From positions 992,001 through 1,056,000 of the forward strand of contig OU612072.1 of assembly GCA_914767715.1 (NCBI GenBank): a stretch of 64,000 nt of DNA, in the 5' to 3' direction. This DNA is from Membranipora membranacea. Its lineage: Eukaryota > Bryozoa > Gymnolaemata > Cheilostomatida > Membraniporidae. Position numbers and translations under genes: made by a program. A model generated the notes under the pieces. It was given only the letters and a program-made list of their open reading frames with translations, did not search any database and was not told the origin of the DNA. Below, one piece after another: positions 34,009 to 43,670 of this stretch (its first letter is position 1; each line of letters starts with the position of its first letter).

Positions 34009-34110
34009 TGTGTATATGTGTATATGTGTATATGTGTATATGTGTATATGTGTATATGTGTATATGTGTATATGTGTATATGTGTTTAAGTGTATATGTG
34101 TATATGTGTA
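34009..34110. repeat. GTGTATAT 8-bp tandem repeat
   Basis: About twelve units of GTGTATAT. The long alternating frames in both directions here are repeat artefacts. Confidence 0.9.
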
Positions 34111-34637
34111 TACACACAAAGACCAGCAGGAGATCAATCATTTCTACAAAACATTTTGTAAAAAATTTACCCCTAGCCTAACATGCCATCCAGTAATCAT
34201 GTATTGATGAATTTCAATTATTATTGTTCCAGTTTTAATGGGACTTTATTTGAAAATAGACTGTTAAAACTTATCTAATAAAATCTGAAAACAGCTATAT
34301 TGGCAAAAAAGCATCTGTATGTAAAGTAGATAAAATGTGATTGTAAAAAGCAATAAATTGTAATGGTATCATCACCTGAGGACTCGTTGATAAGAAAACA
34401 CTGTCTCGAATGATGACAGTAAGATCATTTTTTATATCTAAACATGATTATGGTTAAAGTTCTATACAATCAGAAAACAAAACCGCCAGATACTTTTCTC
34501 CTTTTCTCTAATATTTCATAATAAAAGTTTGTTCTTAGCAAGGTTACTTTTAGAAGCGACAGTATCTTCTTCATTTCTTGTAATATTAAGTTGAATTTGA
34601 CTGTTGGCATCTATAAGTTATAGTGGCAGTAAAGGTC
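34111..34637. other. Intergenic, nothing supported
   Basis: 3' flank of the minus-strand SPVTP-repeat exon. No feature was found. Confidence 0.4.
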
Positions 34638-34654
34638 AGAACTGCCTATAGGTC

Positions 34655-34748
34655 ACAGGCAGCACCTGCTGATAGACTAGTAGCCAGGGATGCCAGCTGC
34701 CTAGGGATCACAGGCAGCACCTGCTGCTAGACTAGTAGCCAGGGATGC
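34655..34748. repeat. Direct duplication across a stop codon
   Basis: A block beginning TCACAGGCAGCACCTGCTG and ending CCAGGGATGCCAG occurs twice in tandem (about 34655-34693 and 34708-34748). The right copy contains the last codons of the minus-strand exon and the left copy lies just beyond its stop. Confidence 0.75.
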
Positions 34749-35291
34749 CAGTGTCTTCCAGTCTCTCTGTTCTATGAGCTGTTTCGGCCTGTCCTCTTTA
34801 CTGACCCTGTTCTGTGTACTGTCGGGTCTTACCGGATGTCTGACCTGCACTTCGCTGAGTTTACCAGGCTTATGGGAGCGGCTGTCAGCATGGTGATAGA
34901 GTAGGCTCCTGTCTATCTCTGATGGCTTCTTGAATTTATATTCCGTAGTATATGATGGTAGTTTCCTGGCAGGTGTGACAGGAGAGTTGTATTTTCTGGC
35001 AGGTGTGACAGGAGAGTTGTATTTTATGACAGGTGTGACAAGAGAGTTGTATTTTCTGACAGGTGTGACAGGAGAGTTGTATTTTCTGACAGGTGTGACA
35101 GGAGAGTTGTATTTTCTGACAGATGTGACAGGAAAGTTGTATTTTCTGGCAGGTGTGACAGGAGAGTTGTATTTTCTGACAGGTGTGACAGGAGAGTTGT
35201 ATCCTTTATCACTCTGTTCTATTACCTGACTGTAGATTGACTCATCATGCGATGTCGTCGCTTCTTTTCCCTCCTGACGCACAATGGTGGG
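34701..35291 (-). CDS. 3' coding exon with eight YNSPVTPVRK repeats
   Basis: The minus-strand frame ends at 34701. It reads through from a possible acceptor (GTTTAAAG just above 35300) as VPTIVRQEGKEATTSHDES. It then has eight decapeptide repeats of the type YN(S/F)PVTP(V/A)RK encoded by a 30-bp minisatellite (about 34966-35208), then a non-repeated tail with TEYKFKKP, HKPGKLSEVQVRHP and a C-terminal helix QRDWKTLASLATSLAAG. Most repeats contain SP and TP pairs next to Arg/Lys, resembling proline-directed kinase sites. The conserved-looking tail and intact frame argue for a real gene. TEYKFKKP slightly recalls the (S/T)EYxxxF repeats of MDM1 microtubule proteins, but this is only a hint. Upstream exons were not identified. 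Confidence 0.6.
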   Translation of the reverse strand, partial: PTIVRQEGKEATTSHDESIYSQVIEQSDKGYNSPVTPVRKYNSPVTPARKYNFPVTSVRKYNSPVTPVRKYNSPVTPVRKYNSLVTPVIKYNSPVTPARKYNSPVTPARKLPSYTTEYKFKKPSEIDRSLLYHHADSRSHKPGKLSEVQVRHPVRPDSTQNRVSKEDRPKQLIEQRDWKTLASLATSLAAGAACDP

Positions 35292-35503
35292 TACTTTAAA
35301 CAGAAACAGTGGGATATGTTTGAAACAAGAAATTATCTGAGAATAAAGATATAGGTGCGATAGACATTTATATAGATATAGAAATCCACAATGGCAGTTT
35401 GATAAATTATGCAGTAAATCATTGTTTCGTTTGAGGTCACCATATTTTCATATAGGACAGGGGTCGGCAGTCATCTCTCTGCAGTTCACTGATCATCGGA
35501 CAG

Positions 35504-35651
35504 ACACAGACGTCGTGTGACACAGACACAGATATCACACAGACACAGATAGCACGCAGACACAGATATCACACAGACACAGATATCATACAGACACATA
35601 TATCACACAGACACGTATATCACACAGACACATAAATCACACAGACAGATA
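35504..35651. repeat. 17-bp minisatellite, GATATCACACAGACACA
   Basis: About nine copies of a 17-bp unit with small variants (GATAGCACGCAGACACA and others). Confidence 0.85.
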
Positions 35652-35736
35652 TATCAAAAAAGCCTTTCTTCATTTTCGGAATTCAACGATGATTTTTTTG
35701 TGTTAAGCTAAAAAACTAGCGTATTTATTACCACAG

Positions 35737-35898
35737 TTCAAGAAAAAACTATATCCGATTTGGGATAACTCTAACTGGCTTAGAAAAACTGAAGGAGGGA
35801 AGAAAAGGGTAAATGAGGATGATGATTGGTCAGTGTTTATTGGTGTAGACTGGGAGCATTGGAAGCATGTCTATAAGCTGGGTCAGGCATTTATTTGG
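35737..35898 (+). CDS. Orphan Trp-rich exon, unknown protein
   Basis: A 162-nt open exon (54 codons, phase 0 to 0) lies between ATTACCACAG and GTATGG. It encodes a Lys/Trp-rich peptide with WDNSNWLRK, an acidic NEDDDW and VDWEHWKHVYKLG. The mix of Trp, basic stretches and an acidic cluster resembles the composition of the secreted modular protein at 17-24 kb, though no alignment is claimed. No partner exon was found. Confidence 0.4.
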
Positions 35899-36043
35899 GT
35901 ATGGTTTGATTTTAATAATACATAAATTTATTAATTTTTCTCACATTGTTGGCAACAATTAATATGACTAATTGCATAGTGAATCAACACTGTTTGTCAA
36001 TTATTCTCCGATGTATGCTGAACTGCAACATAATAAGGACTGT

Positions 36044-36200
36044 AATTATCTCCCTTGGTTTGGTGTTTTTCCATGCTCATAACCATGTTGTGGTTATCAC
36101 ATCTGCTTTACACGCAGAAGGTCGCGGGTTCGAATCCCTCCATGACCTTCTTTACACGCAGAGCTAAATCACTTGGTGTAAAAAGCCAGGCTTATCTCAA
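36044..36200 (+). pseudogene. tRNA-Val pseudogene with SINE-like tail
   Basis: The 5' flank (CTCCCTTGGTTTGGTGT, CCATGCTCATAACCA) matches the upstream flank of the tRNA-Val at 28.6 kb. The tRNA part (about 36083-36148) has lost about 10 bp of the acceptor/D region. It keeps the anticodon arm (CTGCTTTACACGCAG, UAC) and T arm, with one mismatch in the stem. After CATGACC comes TTCTTTACACGCAGAGC and the tail shared with the 24.0-24.24 kb element. It is a decayed tRNA unit, possibly the source or a member of a SINE family. Confidence 0.75.
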
Positions 36201-37009
36201 GGTTGAACTATTTTGGTGTGTAACTAGTGCTAATTTATATATTTAGAGGGCACAAAATACTCAAAGCTTTGAGGGGGTATAAGCACAGTAGGTAGGGCCG
36301 CGCTACTGGACAATATGTTTGACTTCCAGCATCACTTAGATCAAGGAGTTGTAGAGTTGTCTACAACTCCTTGCTTAGATTATAAGCAATGGAGGCCGTT
36401 TTGGAATTGTAAGAACAAAGGCCCCTTAAAGGTCAAGAGTTTACAGGCCATGCATTGATCATATTACAATAGAATGATCTTTGAAGGGTTGCATTTGTTT
36501 TCAGTTAAATGATAGCTTTTCAAGACACGTTGAAATCAAGCATATCGCCAATCATCCCGATATAGGCGAGACCCTCCAGATTTTTACACTCACCTCTCAC
36601 TTTTTTTGTAATTCTCACTGCTTCCTCCAGATTTTAGATAAAACAGCACAATCGTTCCATATTTTGGTAGTAGCCATCCAAGCACTGTTGATTAGTTACT
36701 AGTATGTTCTTTGCACACAAAATAGAAAAGAATTAAATTATTTGATGAGTTTACAAAATTTACCTGTTGCATTAAAGTTTGGACTGTTATTGTCAATTGC
36801 CCAATAGAACCTCGCACAGCACAGCACTGGCTGTCATTCATTGGTCACAATATAAAGTGGCTAGTCAAGTGCACACATTTATTCTTCAGTTCCTTTCAGC
36901 AGAGCTTTGCCTTACAGATCACAATTTGTTTAGTTTTACATTTTGTACTCTCTAGTCTAGTCAAATTTCAATGTATGAAAATAGAAACTTAACAATGCCA
37001 AAGGTCAAC
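36201..37009. other. Intergenic, nothing supported
   Basis: Near 36344-36372 there is a perfect 15-bp hairpin (AAGGAGTTGTAGA with TCTACAACTCCTT). No gene was found. Confidence 0.4.
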
Positions 37010-37260
37010 TACAATTCTAAATTTAACAAAGCTTGGACCAAAGACTTTGAATGACTCGAAGCAAGACCATCAGATGAAAATGATTTGTTCACTATGCAAA
37101 TGCCAGCTTTGTATCTCATGGTGGGAAAAATAACATCATGAAACATGTTTAAACAAATAAACACATTCAGGCTGAAATTGAAATGAAACAGTTCAAGATG
37201 TTCACTGAGATCTTCTCTACAGGTCAGACAGAGTTAGAAAAGGTGAAAACAACTTTAATT
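37010..37260 (+). pseudogene. Relic of a BED-finger transposase-type protein
   Basis: SKFNKAWTKDFE, then a stop where such proteins often have Trp, then LEARPSDEN. In another frame follow MICSLCKCQLCIS and GGKNNIMKH..TNKH. Together these match the N-terminal pattern of hAT-related BED-finger proteins (F...W...F.WL, C..C, GG.....H....H). Frame changes and stops show it is dead. The following region to about 37490 may be more of the same relic. Confidence 0.5.
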
Positions 37261-37500
37261 TAGGGCTTATTGTCCATAAGACAGCCAGCCAAGCTGTTCA
37301 GATGAGATATGACTGTTTTCAAGGACAAAGATTGGTTAGCCAACTGTTTTAGGATCTGCTGGGCTCCCAAACACCACTGCATGTCGGTGTTACCATCTGA
37401 AACCATGACTGTATTGCTTTCTTGGCTAAGCAATGACAATATGTTTGGAAGGGATAATGTAATAGAAGGGCTGATTGCTGATTTTTGCAATACAAAACTA

Positions 37501-37572
37501 TGGAGGTGCCGGGGATTGAACCCGGGGCCTCGCACATGCAAAGCGCGCGCTCTACCACTGAGCTACACCCCC
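37501..37572 (-). tRNA. tRNA-Ala (UGC), copy 4
   Basis: Same 72-nt tRNA as the other four copies but on the minus strand. The related upstream flank (plus 37573-37782) contains CCATGGAAG and ends in the palindrome GTTTCCAAGGTTAC. The 3' flank on minus is TAGTTTTG. Confidence 0.97.
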
Positions 37573-37768
37573 ATTTCTTACATATTACAATTACTTAATA
37601 TATATTGATTTGCCATCTGTATCCATGGAAGTCGGTGATGGATATGGAGGTGGTGAGTAGGACCAGAGAAACCATGAGAAAAATATCCTCATTATTCTTC
37701 CTTAATTACATCTTCATTCTCTTCAGATTTAATTTGTGTGGCTATAGGTGTTATCCAATTCATTTATT

Positions 37769-37782
37769 GTTTCCAAGGTTAC
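37769..37782 (-). promoter_or_regulatory. X-box-like palindrome upstream of tRNA-Ala copy 4
   Basis: On the minus strand this is GTAACCTTGGAAAC, the same 14-mer as for copies 1 and 5. It lies about 197-210 bp upstream of the tRNA. Confidence 0.5.
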
Positions 37783-37984
37783 AGCTGTATTTAATCTACC
37801 AACCAGATTTATGTTAATAATCATCTCAGCTAACATCTCATCGGTCTTATGTGTCAATATTAATTGATTCAAAATCACCTCTGAGATTTTATTCATTCTC
37901 CTTTCTCGGAGTTAAACTTAAAGAGATCCAGTCAACAGTAGCCGTTAGTCCTTAAGTGATCACAAAACAAACAGTCTTTTCAGC

Positions 37985-38400
37985 CCCATTTCTATAATAA
38001 AATGAAGCAACCTATGTTAACTGACAGTCAGCTGAAATCTTTGGAACGATTTGAGAAATTGTGCACTAGAGTTATTTTACCCCACAAAGAGGATTATTCT
38101 GAGAGACTATCAGCACTAGCCATTCCTGAGTTAGGACTTTTTAGTGAATCACTTTATCAGAATCATTTTATCAAGATAGCCAGCAACTGCAAGCATAGGC
38201 TCCACAGGTTAGTCCCTGAGAGGCAGTCGTCACAGTATTGACATTTGAGTCGACTGAAAGACAATTTTTGACATGTAGTATTAATTTGTAGATATCTTGT
38301 AAGAGACCCCATTCTCTTAGCATCGGGTTTTGAGTTTGTTGCAAGCTTGAGTATGATGACAGAGAGTGTGAAAATATCGGACACTTCTCATGGGTTTGGT
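37985..38400 (+). mobile_element. LINE reverse-transcriptase C-terminal fragment
   Basis: An open stretch reads LTDSQLKSLERFEKLCTRVI, PHKEDYSERLSALAIPEL and FIKIASNCKHRLHRLVPE. This is the region after the RT thumb in CR1/L2-like elements (L..Q.R..R.ILP..YSERL..L). Sequence after the stop (TTGTAGATATCTTGTAAGA, 38287) is repeated in diverged form at 24315-24400, so it belongs to a shared repeat. The element is 5' truncated and dead. Confidence 0.65.
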
Positions 38401-38798
38401 TCAATGTTTGAGTGCGAGTGATAGAGGGATAGAGTTATATAGACATAGAGGTCAGAAAATACTGATCTTCTGTCAACTGTTCGAAAGCCTGATACTTGAT
38501 TCGGTGATTTGGCTTCATTTTTATCATAAACATAACTCTGCAAGGCCTTAAACACAAAAGGGATATTTGCTCCATTTTGATTTCAATTTTTTTATCTAAT
38601 TTTTCTCCTAGATAATAGAATAGAAAAAATGGGGTGGTAGACATTTTGCTAGCGTACATTTTGCCAATGCTATGTTTTACCAATCACAATTCGCCAATGA
38701 TATTATGCCAAAGATGGATTGCCAATCTTCAAATCAACTAATATTAACGCACAAGATGGATGAAATTTTAGCTGAGATTATCATAAGCGTTTGCTTCT

Positions 38799-38812
38799 GT
38801 AACCTTGGAAAC
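38799..38812 (+). promoter_or_regulatory. X-box-like palindrome upstream of tRNA-Ala copy 5
   Basis: GTAACCTTGGAAAC lies 230 bp before the tRNA at 39029. Confidence 0.5.
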
Positions 38813-39028
38813 TTAATCAATTCCAAACTCTTAGCTAATACTACTAGGAGCTCAAATCAAATCTTATGACAATGAAATGGTAACTAACAAGACTAATGAT
38901 GATTTATTTCTCATAAGGACTCTTTGGTTCTACCAATTATCTCAGAACCATGCCTAACCACCATGGAGGCATGGAGGCGACAAATGAATATTTATCAGAA
39001 TTCTGTAATTCTTAAAACTGGTAGAAAT

Positions 39029-39100
39029 GGGGGTGTAGCTCAGTGGTAGAGCGCGCGCTTTGCATGTGCGAGGCCCCGGGTTCAATCCCCGGCACCTCCA
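39029..39100 (+). tRNA. tRNA-Ala (UGC), copy 5
   Basis: Same 72-nt tRNA as the others. TAGGTTTTG follows. The flank keeps ATGATGATTTATTT and CCACCATGGAGG blocks seen in other copies. Confidence 0.97.
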
Positions 39101-39285
39101 TAGGTTTTGCTGGTGAGAATCAATCACTTCATCCACAGTTTCCAACATGCTGTTCAACGATTATAATCAGTATGGTTTGAGAAAACAATAGCAAATAAAC
39201 TAAACTAGAACTATTTGGTTCATCACATATTTAATAGGCGTTGTCCTCTTGGTAAAGAAGGAGGCATCCTGCTGGCTCGTGTATT

Positions 39286-39537
39286 CTAAGTCAGGAAATT
39301 AAAAAAAAATGTCACTCCTTCTTCCTGTAACACCCCACGTTGCTGGTCCTCAAGACACCTCTGACTGAATGGATTACTTTTTTTCCACATCTTACTGGCA
39401 CTTTGTTCTTTTGCAGATCTTGTCAAGTTACAAGTTTCTACTTTTCTCCTTACAACTGTAGAACAGGAAAAGGAAGCCTGCAATTGTCTCAAATCTTTGA
39501 GGTCTTTTCGGATCAATGATATTCCTTCTGGTTTGCT
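39286..39537 (-). CDS. Terminal exon candidate, unknown protein
   Basis: On the minus strand an acceptor TTGTATTTCAG is followed by an 83-codon open stretch starting KPEGISLIRKDLKDLR and containing VRRKVETCNLTRSAKEQ before a stop. It is basic and helical, and looks like a real protein. It requires a phase-2 partner, which the nearby 40919-41080 exon does not supply with its visible donor. The family is unknown. Confidence 0.35.
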   Translation of the reverse strand, partial: SKPEGISLIRKDLKDLRQLQASFSCSTVVRRKVETCNLTRSAKEQSASKMWKKSNPFSQRCLEDQQRGVLQEEGVTFFFNFLT

Positions 39538-40477
39538 GAAATACAATATAGGAAGGAATAGATAGGAAAGTGGAACTGCGGTTTGGACGCATATTACTGG
39601 TGGTCTATAGTGTTATATTATTCTAATCGAGAAACTAATCCACACACTACATGCTGCAAAGTGAATGTTGTAGGCATGGTTACATCCCTTATTGGAGCAA
39701 TGATTGACAGGATACATTGTCATTGAATGCTGGGATTTCTATAGGGTTTATGCAACATGGAACTGGCTTGTCACAGCTTTCAAAGAGTTATCAGGTATTT
39801 AGAATAAATTGAATTTCACTATATCCATTATTATGAAAATACAGGAAAAAGGAGTGACGCAGTAAATTTGTCCATATACAGTAAGACAAAAAAATCCTAC
39901 TCGTTGTGAAGTGTGCATTTTTTATATGCTACTTGAAAATTAGACAATATGATCGTAAACCTACACAGTAGGTCAAGTTATGAATTACCATATAAAGCCA
40001 TGCAATGATATCTGCAGCAATGCTAGTCAGTCTTTTCATTGTTCTATTTGGAAGCTGAGCCACTTGGCAAAATCTACAGATAAATGCATCAACAATAAAG
40101 AGATACTACTGTATTACTGTATTGTATATAGGAGCACCTGTTACAGCTTCACAACAAAATAAATATATTTTTTCAAATATTATTCTAGATTGATATTGTT
40201 CTCATGATTATTGTGGCTATCCTACATAGCATGGTTATTGAAGCAACTCTGAATTCTGATTGGCTGAACATCAGGATATTTAGTGTTGGGCAAAAGTAGT
40301 CATTAGCCTTACTTACTGTTGAGATCACCAACAATTATACGGATTATTGACCGAACATCCTCACGAACTGCACATATCTGTTTGTGCTTGGAGACTAATC
40401 TTGGAGCGTGTGAATAACCATTACTCAAGGAACCAAATTCAAATTTTCTATTCTGAACAAAGCATTACAGGAATCAG
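39538..40477. other. Intergenic, nothing supported
   Basis: No gene or clear repeat. Confidence 0.4.
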
Positions 40478-40700
40478 AAAAGACAAAACTTTGGGGTTTC
40501 AAAACTTCTAAGACTTTAACTTGGAACAGTCATATAGATAATGTAGATAATTTAATATCATTAGTAAACAAGACAACTTGTCTTTTGCTTCTGTGCAGAC
40601 GCTCTCTCACCACATTCTCCTCAAAACAAATCTATTACCAAAACAACCATTGCCAACTTATAAAAGGCATTCAAATATATTTCTCACTATTCCCAAAGTA
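40478..40700 (+). mobile_element. LINE fragment (RT C-terminal region)
   Basis: The frame LWGFKTSKTLTWNSHIDNV, SLVNKTTCLLLLCRRSL, SSKQIYYQNN matches the LG...S..LTW..HI....K.....L.R.R pattern found near the end of many non-LTR reverse transcriptases. It is truncated at both ends and followed by stops. Confidence 0.6.
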
Positions 40701-40918
40701 TTTAAGAGACAGTTTGTTTTTATGCCAAAAGACTGGGTAAGAGTCATTGCTAATCTTTATTTTCTGCCTCCTGTACTTTCATCAACAACAAATCTGTGTA
40801 AGAGACTTTACCCACATTACACAAATATTTTTGTTCTGTTTATGCACACCGAACTTTAGTTGGTCAGTGGCCTGAATATATTACTGATATTTTTATGAGA
40901 TATGAACACAGGTACAAG

Positions 40919-41080
40919 TTTGATGCCCCTTGTACATTCCACAGGAAGAGAAGAACTAGCTGTAACACCAACTTCCTCTTCATCTTCCTCACTAGCTGTA
41001 TCACTGAGATCAGGGTACTCAACATCACCAATATCCCTTTTCCTTCTAGGCATGAAGGCATATGCTGATGGCTCTGCCAT
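40919..41080 (-). CDS. First exon candidate with acidic stretch
   Basis: On the minus strand ATG at 41080 starts MAEPSAYAFMPRRKRDIGD, followed by a strongly acidic segment (SDTASEEDEEEV) and TRGIKL before a possible donor GTACCT. If unspliced it runs to 40856. A basic motif followed by an acidic run suggests a nuclear protein; such N-termini also occur in transposases. No other exon could be linked. Confidence 0.35.
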
Positions 41081-41459
41081 GGTAGCAAAAATAGCAGCCG
41101 GAGGTGATTGAGTACTCTTAAAAAAAATATATTCATGAAATTTTTTATTTTTTTGGTTAGAAACACCAGATTTCTTGTATTTGTTGTTATTTTAATACAT
41201 TAAGAGTTGAATAAGTAACAAAAATAATTCCCAAAACAATTTTCATGCATAAAATAAAAAAACAATTCCACCTTATTTTGTGAGATTGTAAACAAATCAT
41301 AACTTTTCAACTTAGTGCAGTTTATTACAGCCTTTAGTGTTTGAGGGCTGCTGACTGCCCTGGGGTGCACAACCAAGGCTAATATCTTGAATATTCAATG
41401 GTGAGTATGTTGCCTACCTGTGAAGGCAAATTGCAAGTTGATTCATATTTAGTGATTCC

Positions 41460-41870
41460 AGTGTTGTGATCTACTTTAAGAGACAAATATTCAATTTTTA
41501 AGACAATTAAAACATATCTATCGTCACTGCTTTCAACTCTCTGCCAAGATTTATTAGATCATCAAATACTTTATCAACTTTCAAAAGACAACTTGTCAAT
41601 TTTCTCTCCTAGACTATTAGCACAATTCACTTACCTTTACAAATTTCTTTTTCTTTCCTTTTTTATCGTGGCACATAACGAAATGCATTGATTTTTCTTA
41701 GAGATGATTATGATGCCAATGAAAGTATTATAAAAAAAGAAAAAAGTTTTAGACGGCCACAGCTGGAGTGAGCTGACATTCACCAGTCTGTTGGAGTCCT
41801 ATTCTTTGCCAAAACTTTTATTGTCATGAATAAAATTTGTTCTTTATACCTGTAGTCTATTTCGTAAATA
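41460..41870 (+). mobile_element. LINE 3' end fragment
   Basis: Broken frames read STAFNSLPRFI, SSNTLSTFKRQL and CQFSLLDY, like the W/FNSLP..L..S..L..FK..L motif closing many LINE ORF2s. A 3' UTR with AATAAAATTTG follows at about 41830. It may be part of the same old insertion as 40478-40700. Confidence 0.45.
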
Positions 41871-42149
41871 AAGGCACAGACCAATTTATAAAATGGCATC
41901 CATTTGATTGTGAAGCAATAACTGACATGAAAAAACTATATCTATGTATTCTTTCAAGAAAACAAATATTTTTGCCCGAATGAAATTTATTTAAAAAAGT
42001 TCAATCAAAATTTCAGTGACAGTCCTATTAGAAAAGTGGATATATTATCCCAGTAAATCGAATGTTGTGAGTTCATAGGGCAAATAAAAATAACAAAAAA
42101 ATGAAAATTGTGGAAAATAGCATTTTAATTTTTTATAAATACTTTAGCA

Positions 42150-42586
42150 GGGATCATAGTGGATCATAGTGGTGAGGGGGCATTCTGCGCATGCTCAGCT
42201 CTTGGCATGAGCTGATCTCTGCAAAATTGAGTCTCGGAATTCCGAAGCCATCTGATTGGCTACCTGCTCTGGTGACATACTCCCCAAAGCGTGCGGATTC
42301 GTTATTGATAGTTATCCTCTCTCGTCATTATTAGCTGATTTTGATTGACAGTTTATGCAGGGGATATCCCTTTTCCCCTTTCCAAAGTTGCAATCAGAAC
42401 CCAAACTAAACTCGTTGTTCTTGCACATGCGCAAAGTCAAGTCACGCATGATGCATACTTAGCCTTACGACACCTGCTTTGTGGTAATGATAGCCTAGTT
42501 TATCAGTGATCTACATGCCCAGTCAGATCACGAGAGTCAGTATGGTGAGGGGGAGGCAATTAATCACTATGATCCATTATGATCCC
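42150..42586. mobile_element. 437-bp non-autonomous element with 22-bp TIRs
   Basis: The left end GGGATCATAGTGGATCATAG TG (42150-42171) and the right end CACTATGATCCATTATGATC CC (42565-42586) are inverted repeats with one mismatch. Each contains a direct repeat of GGATCATA. The interior has no coding capacity. Target-site duplications are not obvious at these borders. It fits a MITE of a DNA transposon. Confidence 0.75.
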
Positions 42587-43370
42587 GATTTTCAGACGTT
42601 GCAGCAGTTTTACTGCAACTAGGACCACAGGCTGTTTTATTTCATATGCCCATATGACCTTTCAGCCTGAGATCTTTAAAACCACACCAAACATGGCCTA
42701 GTAGGACTGTCACTTTAAGAGCGAATGTTGTTCCATACATTGATGCATAGGCTCAATATTTTTGCACCGCTCTAAGATCCAAAATCAAATGACTCAGAAA
42801 TAGGACCAAATTCAACTCTCATATGAAATGCTAGATGTAAGTGATGATTGAATACTTGGTGTTTTAGTTTGGTATACAGTGGAGTGGAAAATGCAAGGGG
42901 AAACAGGAGACTGTTACTCCAAAGTAAATGAAAAAAAAATAGAAAAAATTAATTCTTGCACTGTTACGAACTGTGGTCACTGGCACAGGCCTCTGCAGTT
43001 TGAGCACTGAATGTACATACAATTATCAACCAAGGAGTATTGCTGTTCCTCTATTATTTGAGCATGCTTAGAATGATACTCCTTGCACCAGTGGGCAGTG
43101 TGTGATCGCTAGTGAAAGTCTGGCCTGTCCTAAGCCAAATAATAATGATTGTAGCTGGAGCAAAGTACAGACATGCCTGTCCCAAGCTATGGTGCTGTGG
43201 GGAATCTAGTTTTGAGTTTGTTTGACGCTGAGAAAAAATAATCTGCTCAAAATGCCTAGTATAGTCTAGATAGTTGGAAGTTTTCTCAATCAGTTATTTG
43301 AGATGCAGACTCGCCAACTCTCACTCATTAATATGGGACTCACTTTATTGCCGTACCTGAATTGGACCAA
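42587..43370. other. Intergenic, nothing supported
   Basis: No gene or clear repeat. Confidence 0.4.
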
Positions 43371-43670
43371 TGAGTATATATGAGTATATATGAGTATATA
43401 TGAGTATATATGAGTATACATGAGTATACATGAGTATATATGAGTATACATGAGTATACATGAGTATACATGAGTATACATGAGTATACATGAGTAGACA
43501 TGAGTATACATGAGTATACATGAGTATACATGAGTATACATGAGTATACATGAGTATACATGAGTATACATGAGTATACATGAGTATACATGAGTATACA
43601 TGAGTATATATGAGTATATATGAGTATATATGAGTATATATGAGTATATATGAGTATATATGAGTATATA
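43371..43670. repeat. Perfect 30-unit array of a 10-bp repeat
   Basis: Exactly 300 bp of TGAGTATAYA without a length change. The inner units are mostly TGAGTATACA, and both edges are TGAGTATATA (about four on the left, seven on the right). One unit is TGAGTAGACA (43491). All minus frames stay open (MYTHVYSCIL), which is an artefact. Confidence 0.95.

Noticed and set aside
33910-34207. Tyr/Thr/His and Val/Cys frames near 34 kb
   Set aside because: Generated by the GTGTATAT tandem repeat.
34930-35229. Plus-strand LTGVTGELYF repeat frame
   Set aside because: Shadow of the minus-strand SPVTP repeat; only the minus frame continues into a non-repeated protein-like tail.
43290-43601. Minus-strand MYTHVYSCIL frames
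   Set aside because: Artefact of the 10-bp array, which is open in all three minus frames with the same peptide.
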